Origin: a bacterium
GTDB taxonomy: Bacteria > Hydrogenedentota > Hydrogenedentia > Hydrogenedentiales > SLHB01
Length of the DNA stretch: 12,472 nt
Direction: 5' to 3'
NCBI GenBank assembly: GCA_024231375.1
Contig: JAAEQP010000164.1
Span: forward strand, 1 to 12,472
Shown here: one piece after another, positions 1 to 5,258 of the stretch
Numbering within the stretch: position 1 is the stretch's first letter
Layout: the number at the start of each line of letters is the position of its first letter
Program-made: the position numbers and the translations under genes
Notes under the pieces: model-generated
The model's database searches: none
The model's input: only the letters and a program-made list of their open reading frames with translations
What the model was told of the DNA's origin: nothing

Positions 1-227
1 ATGATCACCGCCGCGGCGAGGGCGGCCACAACCGCGCCGTGGAGGGGGTCGAGCCATTCCCAGCCGTGCACGACCTCGAGGTAGCGGGCCGCGCCGAGGC
101 CGCCGAGGACGCAGTGGGCGATGCCGCCGGCAATGGCGGTGATGCGACGCACGACCACGTACGACCCGACCACGCCACAGGCGATCCCGCCACAGTACAC
201 ACCGTCCACACACCCAAGAGCGCCCAT
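1..227 (-). CDS. Metal ABC transporter permease (ZnuB/MntB-like, ABC-3 family), 5' part
   Basis: This is the N-terminal 75 residues of a membrane permease; the rest lies beyond the window. It would be the membrane-spanning subunit of an ATP-driven importer for zinc, manganese or a related divalent metal. The residues IACGVVGSYVVVRRI (about 15-29), followed by a glycine-rich IAGGIAHCVLGGLGAA stretch, match the highly conserved first helices and loop of the ABC-3 permeases. Downstream residues are hydrophobic (AVVAALAAAVI). The start chosen is the ATG at 227-225, the first in this frame. Its ribosome binding site is poor (AGGGG about 13 nt upstream), while a much better site (GGGAGG at 261-266) sits in front of ATG codons in another frame, so the exact N-terminus is uncertain. 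A strong leftward promoter with twin dyads lies about 110 bp upstream. The metal cannot be told from this fragment. Confidence 0.8.
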   Translation of the reverse strand, partial: MGALGCVDGVYCGGIACGVVGSYVVVRRITAIAGGIAHCVLGGLGAARYLEVVHGWEWLDPLHGAVVAALAAAVI

Positions 228-323
228 CGAATTCCGCGTGTCCCCTGTCCCATTGCCATACCTCCCACAATGTTCGACCCACTTCCACGCACTGCGGAGC
301 CCGCCCCGCGTCCCGCCCGTAGC

Positions 324-339
324 GACTACCCATGTAGTC
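324..339. promoter_or_regulatory. Operator-like dyad 1 (GACTAC-N4-GTAGTC)
   Basis: This is a perfect 6-4-6 inverted repeat, GACTACCCATGTAGTC, at the predicted +1 region of the leftward permease promoter. It shares the ACTAC-N4-GTAGT core with the dyad at 351-364, and the two cores start 26 bp apart. Two similar dyads placed on one promoter are what a dimeric repressor needs. The core is one base off the TACA-N2-TGTA pattern known for BlaI/MecI/CopY repressors, but metal-sensing DtxR/MntR or Fur-type proteins are also plausible for this gene class. The binding protein is unknown. Confidence 0.6.
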
Positions 340-345
340 ACGACA

Positions 346-374
346 ACTATACTACACGCGTAGTCAGCCGTCAA
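346..374 (-). promoter_or_regulatory. Sigma70-like promoter for the metal permease
   Basis: On the minus strand TTGACG (374-369) and TATAGT (351-346) are separated by exactly 17 bp, close to the housekeeping consensus. The predicted transcription start is near 339, giving a leader of about 110 nt before the permease start at 227. One operator-like dyad sits inside the spacer and a second covers the predicted start, so repression by steric block would be expected if a protein binds there. This is sequence inference; no start site has been measured. Confidence 0.7.
351..364. promoter_or_regulatory. Operator-like dyad 2 (ACTAC-N4-GTAGT)
   Basis: This is a perfect 5-4-5 inverted repeat, ACTACACGCGTAGT, between the -10 (346-351) and -35 (369-374) of the leftward permease promoter. 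It repeats the core of the dyad at 324-339, two and a half helical turns away. A single half-site GACTAC also occurs at 428-433, without a partner arm. Confidence 0.6.
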
Positions 375-446
375 GTCTTTCTGGATTTCGGGCCAAATCT
401 GGAAGGGGTGGAGGTCGCAAAGCGACAGACTACCTGCTTCACGAAG

Positions 447-477
447 AGACGTCTTGACGTTTTAACGTCACGACGTT
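447..477. promoter_or_regulatory. Four ACGT cores at 8-bp intervals: probable RHH antitoxin operator
   Basis: The ACGT tetranucleotide occurs at 449-452, 457-460, 465-468 and 473-476, an exact 8-bp period. The half-sites read GACGTC, GACGTT, AACGTC and GACGTT. Neighbouring pairs form perfect dyads: GACGTT-TT-AACGTC (456-469) and AACGTC-AC-GACGTT (464-477). The array covers the -35 element and spacer of the toxin-antitoxin promoter. Ribbon-helix-helix repressors often bind such short repeated half-sites cooperatively. Autoregulation by the antitoxin encoded just downstream is therefore the natural reading, though it is inferred and not shown. Confidence 0.72.
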
Positions 478-482
478 ATGAT
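454..482 (+). promoter_or_regulatory. Sigma70-like promoter of the toxin-antitoxin operon
   Basis: TTGACG (454-459) and TATGAT (477-482) are separated by 17 bp, a near-consensus housekeeping promoter with a predicted start near 489. It lies inside the ACGT array, so occupancy by a repressor would exclude RNA polymerase. The -10 element also overlaps an upstream in-frame ATG at 478, which rules that codon out as the antitoxin start if transcription begins here. Confidence 0.7.
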
Positions 483-513
483 GGTGTGGCCGCAACCGAC
501 AGGAGATGATGCC

Positions 514-747
514 ATGTCCGCCACGACGAAACGTTCCACAATCTACTTTGACCCGGTGCTGCACCGGGCTCTGCGCATCAAGTCGGCCGAGCTATCGCGG
601 TCGGTCTCGGATCTCGTGAATGAAGCAGTGCGTGAGTCCCTCAGCGAAGACGCGGAGGATTTGGCCGCTTTCGACGACCGGGCACACGAACCCTTGGTAA
701 GTTATGGCGACATGCTCAAGAAACTGAGGAAAGATGGCCAGATATAG
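514..747 (+). CDS. Ribbon-helix-helix (CopG/ParD/RelB-like) antitoxin
   Basis: This 77-residue protein should neutralise the toxin encoded immediately downstream and repress its own operon. The N-terminal half fits a ribbon-helix-helix DNA-binding fold. A short beta strand (RSTIYF, residues 7-12) is followed by a helix (about 14-27), a turn at LSRSVS and a second helix (DLVNEAVRESL). The acidic linker (EDAEDLAAFDD) and the C-terminal segment EPLVSYGDMLKKLRKDGQI resemble toxin-wrapping tails of RelB-type antitoxins. The ATG at 514 is preferred over the one at 478 because AGGAG (501-505) lies 8 nt before it and because 478 falls within the promoter -10. The stop overlaps the toxin start by 14 bp, indicating translational coupling. 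The exact subfamily is uncertain. Confidence 0.88.
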   Translation: MSATTKRSTIYFDPVLHRALRIKSAELSRSVSDLVNEAVRESLSEDAEDLAAFDDRAHEPLVSYGDMLKKLRKDGQI

Positions 748-991
748 CGTCTCCTTCCGCAAGTCCGTCAAACGCGACCTGGCACGAATTCCGAAACAGG
801 ACACACGCCTCATCGTGGAGCGGATAGCGGCGCTGGCCGATAACCCGCGTCCACCCGGATGTGAGAAGCTCTCAAGCCAAGAACGATATCGTGTCCGACA
901 GGGCAGATATCGCATTATCTACTCGATTCAAGACGAAGAACTGACTGTGTGGGTGGTCAAGGTGGGCCACCGCAGGGACGTATACCGCTGA
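734..991 (+). CDS. RelE/ParE-superfamily toxin
   Basis: This 85-residue basic protein is the toxin of a type II toxin-antitoxin pair. Its layout matches RelE: an N-terminal strand (ARYSVSF), a helix rich in lysine and arginine (KSVKRDLARI), and then the diagnostic block KLSSQERYRVRQGRYRIIY, ending with VVKVGHRRDVYR. R53, R55, R60, R80 and Y84 are placed where RelE-type enzymes keep their catalytic or RNA-contacting residues, which suggests ribosome-dependent mRNA cleavage. A gyrase-targeting ParE activity cannot be excluded from sequence alone. The ATG at 734 has GAGG at 726-729 just upstream and lies inside the antitoxin gene. The reading frame is intact and of normal length, so the pair is probably functional. 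Confidence 0.9.
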   Translation: MARYSVSFRKSVKRDLARIPKQDTRLIVERIAALADNPRPPGCEKLSSQERYRVRQGRYRIIYSIQDEELTVWVVKVGHRRDVYR

Positions 992-1286
992 CGCAAAGAC
1001 CGTGCTGTTGCCGGTACATGCCGGAAATCGGGGACATGTTCAGAGCGCCGTACCCGGCGCGACTACGTGTACCCGGATTCCCACCTCTTGACAGAAACTG
1101 GTTCCAGCGGCCCTTCCTCAAACTGGGGATTCCTGACGGCCCCAAACCCAAGATGAAAAACGATGGCCAGATGGCATACCATGGTGTCCCGTGCGCGCTG
1201 AGGCATCCGGCGAAGTGTTTCGTTCCGGACGCCCCGCCGGGGGACACCACGTCGCACGAGCACGGCAACCGATAGAGGTGGAAGAC
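992..1286. other. Intergenic stretch without a convincing gene
   Basis: About 295 bp separate the toxin stop from the oxidoreductase start. Short open frames exist on both strands, but none shows a recognisable protein pattern. A consensus -35 hexamer TTGACA occurs at 1088-1093, yet no good -10 follows at 16-18 bp. A direct repeat GTACCCGG occurs at 1050-1057 and 1069-1076. A CTGG-TT-CCAG dyad lies at 1098-1107, and the block GGGGACATG lies near 1030. No terminator for the toxin-antitoxin operon is obvious. Confidence 0.5.
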
Positions 1287-2570
1287 ATGAGACATCCGAG
1301 ACAGGGCGGGTCGGTGACCCGTCGGCAGTTCATCACACGGACCACGGCGGCCGTGGCAGGGGCCATGGCAGTACCGGCCATCATCCCGGGCAAGGCCTTG
1401 GGCGCGGAAACGCGTGCGGCGGCCAGCCACCGGCTGACTATGGGGGTGGTCGGTCTCGGCGGCCGCGGCCGGTTCGTCACCAACGCCTTCATGGCGCAAC
1501 CCGACACGCAGGTGTTGGCGGTATGCGACGTGGACGCCAAGCGTCGGGAAGCGGGCCGGAACCAGGTCAACGAGAAGAACGGCAATCAAGACTGCGCCGT
1601 CTACAGCGATTTCCAGGAATTGCTGGCTCGCGAGGACATCGACCTGGTGCTGATCGCCACGGGCGACAACTGGCACTCCCACGCCTCCATCATGGCGGCC
1701 CGCGCGGGCAAAGACATCTACTGCGAGAAACCCGTCAGCGTGGTGATGGACGAGTCACGCGCCATGGCGGAAACCATGCGCAAATACGGACGCGTGTTCC
1801 AATGCGGCACGCAACGCCGCAGCCTGGCCAACTTCCGGTTCGCCGTGGATCTGGCCCGCAGCGGAAAACTGGGCCGGTTGACGGCGATGCACGCCGAAGA
1901 GTCCCGCGGATTCCAGGTGCTGTCCGAAGAGACGCTTCCCGCGGAACCCGAACCGTCCAAGGAAGAGTTTGATTGGGACCGTTGGCTGGGGCCGGCGTGC
2001 TGGCGTCCTTACAACAAGCAGTATCCGAGCCGCGGCTTCTGGAGCAAACACGTGGACTTCAGTGGCGGTTCGATCACCGAATGGGGCAGCCACACGGTGG
2101 ACTTGTGCCAGTGGGCCAACGATGCCGACCACACCGGTCCGGTCGAGTTCGCCAAAGAAGGCGACCGCTGGGTGGGCAAGTACGCCAACGGCGTGAAGCT
2201 CATCATCCGCACCGGCCTGCGGTTCGGATCGTGTCCCGTACGGTTCGAAGGCGAAGAAGGTTGGGTCGAGACAGGTGACTCCGGCGGCATCGACATGCAT
2301 CCGAAGTCGCTGTTGCAGGAACGTCAGTTCAAGGGCGGCTATCCGCCGGACAACCACATCCGGTACTTCCTGGATGCGGTGAAGACCCGGGAACGGACGG
2401 TATCCAACGGAGACGTGGCGCACCGGTCGATTTCGGCCTGCCACATCGCCAACATCTGCAAGCGCCTCGGTCGTCCGGTCAAGTTCGACCCGGTGAAGGA
2501 AGAATTCATCGGCGACGAGGAAGCCAACCGCATGCGGGGCCGCGCCTATCGCGAGCCCTGGTATCTGTAG
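1287..2570 (+). CDS. Gfo/Idh/MocA-family oxidoreductase with Tat leader
   Basis: This is a 427-residue NAD(P)-dependent sugar-type dehydrogenase, probably exported. The leader carries twin arginines (TRRQFI, residues 11-16) and then a hydrophobic alanine-rich stretch to about residue 40, a Tat signal typical of the exported members of this family. The Rossmann fold follows, with MGVVGLGGRG (52-61) as nucleotide-binding loop and the acidic CDVD after the second strand. EKP (147-149) and EWGSHTVD (265-272, with H269) are the family's conserved active-site motifs. The start at 1287 has a GAGGTG site just upstream (1275-1280) and gives a clean Tat leader; an upstream in-frame ATG at 1191 would bury it. 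Only 60 nt separate it from the next gene, whose DUF1080 domain is a known partner in 3-keto-sugar chemistry. The substrate is unknown. Confidence 0.93.
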   Translation: MRHPRQGGSVTRRQFITRTTAAVAGAMAVPAIIPGKALGAETRAAASHRLTMGVVGLGGRGRFVTNAFMAQPDTQVLAVCDVDAKRREAGRNQVNEKNGNQDCAVYSDFQELLAREDIDLVLIATGDNWHSHASIMAARAGKDIYCEKPVSVVMDESRAMAETMRKYGRVFQCGTQRRSLANFRFAVDLARSGKLGRLTAMHAEESRGFQVLSEETLPAEPEPSKEEFDWDRWLGPACWRPYNKQYPSRGFWSKHVDFSGGSITEWGSHTVDLCQWANDADHTGPVEFAKEGDRWVGKYANGVKLIIRTGLRFGSCPVRFEGEEGWVETGDSGGIDMHPKSLLQERQFKGGYPPDNHIRYFLDAVKTRERTVSNGDVAHRSISACHIANICKRLGRPVKFDPVKEEFIGDEEANRMRGRAYREPWYL

Positions 2571-2630
2571 GCGGTGGCCATGTCACTCTCGAACCGGAAT
2601 TCACAGGCTTTGTTGGAAAGGATGACTTCC

Positions 2631-5105
2631 ATGAACAGCATTTGCAGACGAACACTTCCCGCCGCCCTGATGGTGGTCGCGGCGGTTGTATGCGGCCTTG
2701 CCGCGACGGCGGGCGCCCAAGGCGTGGCACCCCCGATGGACCTCGACGAAGCAGCCCTCATCGCCGTAGTGCAGGGCGACGCGGACTGGCTCGCCAAACA
2801 GAACGCGTGCCGCCGCCTGCGGCAGGTCGGCACCGCCAAGAGCGTCCCCGCCCTGGCGGCCCTGCTCACCGATGAGAAACTGTCCCACATGGCGCGCTAC
2901 GCGCTGGAACCCATGCCCTGCGAAGAGGCGGTGCAAGCTCTGCGCGATGCATTGGCCACGACGGCCGGCATGCAGAAGATCGGTGTGATCACGTCGCTGG
3001 GGGCGATGCGCGACAAGGCGTCCGTGGCGTTGCTGACTCCTCTGCTGGACGACGCCAACGCGGACATCGCCGGCACGGCGGCGGGTGCCCTGGGCCGTAT
3101 CGCCACGAAAGATGCCGTAGCGGCGCTCAACGCCAACCGCGGCACCCCTGCCGTCACCGAAGGGCTGCTCACGGCGGCGCAGCGGTACCTCGAAGCGGGC
3201 AAAGAGAAGGACGCGTACCCAATCTATGAGTCCCTGTATGTGCCGGACCAGCCCACCCACGTGCGCACAGGCGCATTCCGCGGTATGGCGTATGCCCGGC
3301 CCAAGCAGGCTCCTGAACAGCTAATCGCCGCGCTCGACGGTAAGGATGCTCTCTTCCGCGATTTGGCTGCCTACATCGTGGGCGAAACGCCTGATGCGAA
3401 GGACACGGCCGCCTATGCGAAGGCGCTGCCGGGTCTTTCCCCGAGCGGACAGACCTCCCTGGTGCGCGGCCTTGCGGCACGCGGCGATACGAAAGCGCGC
3501 GAAGCAGTCGCAGGCATGTTGGGGCAGGCGCACAGGCGCGTTCAGTTGGAGGCCATCAAGGCATTGGCCGTTCTCGGCAACAGTTCAAACGTACCGGCCC
3601 TTGTCGCAGCCATGGGATCAGACGATGCCGACATCGCCGCCGCGGCTCAGGCGACCTTCGCCAAACTGCCTGGTAAGGGGGTCGATGCGGCCGCAGGGAA
3701 GGCTCTTGCGGATACCACGCCGGCCGTGCGCGCGGAATTGCTGCTGCTGTTGGCCGGACGCCGTGCTGACAACGCCATTTCTCTCGCCTTGGAAGACGTG
3801 GGCGCAGCCGATGTCGACGTTCGCAAGGCCAGTCTGCGGGTGCTCGATCTTCTGGGCACCGAGAAAGAGGTCCCATCCGTAATCGTCGCCATGAAGCAGG
3901 CCCCCGATGCTTCCAGCCGGTCCGCCGCAGAGAAGGCGCTCCGGGGCATCGCGTCGCGATGCGGACAACCCGCGTTGGCGGCCGTATTGGCCGGTATGGA
4001 CGGCGCGGACACCAAGGTTCGGATCGGCGCGTTGGGCGCGGTCGGTCAGATTGGCGGACCGGAGGCCCTTGCCGTAGTCGTGGCGACCCTGAACGATTCT
4101 GACAAGGACGTGCAGAGCGAGGCGGTTCGGGTTCTGTCCAATTGGGCGACCCTCGACGCGGTTCCTCACCTGGAACAGCTCGCCAAGAGCGACGATCTCA
4201 GCCGTCAGGTGCTTGGCCTGCGCGGGTACATCCGGTTGGCGGGCAGCGAAGCCGACATGGCGAAACGCGCCCAAATGCTGACCAACGCGCTCAGTCTCGC
4301 CACACGGACGGACGAACGGAAACAGGCCCTCGGCGGATGGGGCACGGTGAAAACCATGCAATCCCTCAAGGTTCTCACGCCGTTCCTCGACGATGCCGAA
4401 GTCTGCGACGAGGCTTCCTCCGCGTTGGTGTCGGTAGCGGCCGTGCTTGTCAAACAGGACGCAGCCAGACTCGCCGCGTCCGACGCGCTACGCGCAGTGG
4501 TTGAGACATGCAAGAACGAGGACATTCGGAAAAACGCGCGGAAGGTCATGAAGGATGCCGGCGTCACCATGAGCGGCGCCGAGATCCTGTTCAACGGCAA
4601 AGATCTGACCGGTTGGAAAGCCGAAGGCGGCGCGGCGTGGTCCGTTGAAAGCGGCTGCCTCGTGGGCCGTCAGGGCGAGAAGAACGCGCCCGGCGACCTG
4701 TTCACGGTCCGGGAATACGGCGACTTCGAACTCGTCGTCGAGTACAAGGTCCAATGGCCCGCCAACAGCGGCGTGTGGTTCCGCTACCAGACCCCGCAGA
4801 AGGCCTACCAGGCCGACATCCTGGAGTACAAGGACCCCGTGGCCCATTCGGGCACCATCTACTGCCCGGGCAAGATGTTCCTCGGCGCGAACCTCGACCC
4901 GTCCATCGAAAAGAAGGACGATTGGAACACCATCAAGGTCCGCGCCCAAGGCGACCATTTGGTGGTGACCCTGAACGGCAAAGTGACCGCGGACGTGCAT
5001 GAAGGGTCCTACGCCAAAGGCCGGATCGGATTCCAGATCCACGCCGGCGACCAATTCGCCACCATGCAGATCAGCGTCCGCAAAATGGTCCTGAAACCCC
5101 TCTAA
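2631..5105 (+). CDS. Secreted HEAT-repeat protein with C-terminal DUF1080 (3-keto-disaccharide hydrolase-type) domain
   Basis: This 824-residue protein has a Sec-type signal (basic CRR, a hydrophobic core and a likely cut after TAGA near residue 29). A long array of alanine/leucine-rich helical repeats of HEAT or PBS-lyase type follows, from about residues 40 to 640, with recurring patterns such as VPALAALL, AVALLTPLLDDAN and GALGAVGQIGG. Residues about 649-824 form the DUF1080 domain: ILFNGKDLTGW at its start, ANSGVWFRYQ, then HSGTIY, and a beta-rich end. DUF1080 proteins have a concanavalin-like sandwich fold, and characterised members cleave 3-keto-glycosides. The ATG at 2631 is chosen because AAAGGA (2617-2622) precedes it by 8 nt; 2622 and 2574 are in-frame alternatives. 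It lies 60 nt after the Tat oxidoreductase, suggesting an oxidise-then-cleave pair outside the cytoplasm, by inference. The HEAT part may be a protein- or glycan-binding scaffold. Confidence 0.9.
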   Translation: MNSICRRTLPAALMVVAAVVCGLAATAGAQGVAPPMDLDEAALIAVVQGDADWLAKQNACRRLRQVGTAKSVPALAALLTDEKLSHMARYALEPMPCEEAVQALRDALATTAGMQKIGVITSLGAMRDKASVALLTPLLDDANADIAGTAAGALGRIATKDAVAALNANRGTPAVTEGLLTAAQRYLEAGKEKDAYPIYESLYVPDQPTHVRTGAFRGMAYARPKQAPEQLIAALDGKDALFRDLAAYIVGETPDAKDTAAYAKALPGLSPSGQTSLVRGLAARGDTKAREAVAGMLGQAHRRVQLEAIKALAVLGNSSNVPALVAAMGSDDADIAAAAQATFAKLPGKGVDAAAGKALADTTPAVRAELLLLLAGRRADNAISLALEDVGAADVDVRKASLRVLDLLGTEKEVPSVIVAMKQAPDASSRSAAEKALRGIASRCGQPALAAVLAGMDGADTKVRIGALGAVGQIGGPEALAVVVATLNDSDKDVQSEAVRVLSNWATLDAVPHLEQLAKSDDLSRQVLGLRGYIRLAGSEADMAKRAQMLTNALSLATRTDERKQALGGWGTVKTMQSLKVLTPFLDDAEVCDEASSALVSVAAVLVKQDAARLAASDALRAVVETCKNEDIRKNARKVMKDAGVTMSGAEILFNGKDLTGWKAEGGAAWSVESGCLVGRQGEKNAPGDLFTVREYGDFELVVEYKVQWPANSGVWFRYQTPQKAYQADILEYKDPVAHSGTIYCPGKMFLGANLDPSIEKKDDWNTIKVRAQGDHLVVTLNGKVTADVHEGSYAKGRIGFQIHAGDQFATMQISVRKMVLKPL

Positions 5106-5128
5106 CCCAACAACGTACACGGTTCTCA

Positions 5129-5170
5129 CCCCGGGAATGGGCCCAGAGACGGCCCCTTCCCGGGGTTTCT
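5129..5170 (+). terminator. Hairpin terminator after the oxidoreductase/DUF1080 operon
   Basis: CCCCGGGAA (5129-5137) pairs perfectly with TTCCCGGGG (5157-5165). Inside it GGGCC (5139-5143) pairs with GGCCC (5151-5155) around a 7-nt loop, with one mismatch between the two stems. The hairpin begins 24 nt after the stop codon and is followed by TTTCT. The stem is very stable, the U-tract is short. Confidence 0.8.
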
Positions 5171-5258
5171 GCATCCACAGATGGCGCACATACCTTGCAG
5201 TCTCGGTCCCCCAACGGTAAGGTAGGCAGCATCACATCAATGGGGCTGATTCAACACA

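Noticed and set aside
39..509. Open frame of 156 codons on the + strand at the left end
   Set aside because: It runs antisense through the permease and then through both promoter regions. Its composition is typical of a GC-rich shadow frame, and it has no recognisable motifs.
949..1275. Open frame of 108 codons between the toxin and the oxidoreductase
   Set aside because: It starts inside the toxin gene, has no ribosome binding site I can support, and shows no family pattern.
957..1682. Minus-strand open frame of 241 codons opposite the oxidoreductase start
   Set aside because: It is antisense to a clear Gfo/Idh gene and its Tat leader, and its translation lacks secondary-structure or motif regularity.
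3618..4361. Minus-strand open frame of 247 codons within the HEAT-repeat gene
   Set aside because: It is a shadow of the alanine/leucine-rich repeat coding sequence in the opposite strand.
5195..5223. TTGCAG-N17-TAAGGT as a promoter for pabBC
   Set aside because: Both boxes match only 3 of 6 consensus bases, which is expected by chance. I could not support it as a feature.
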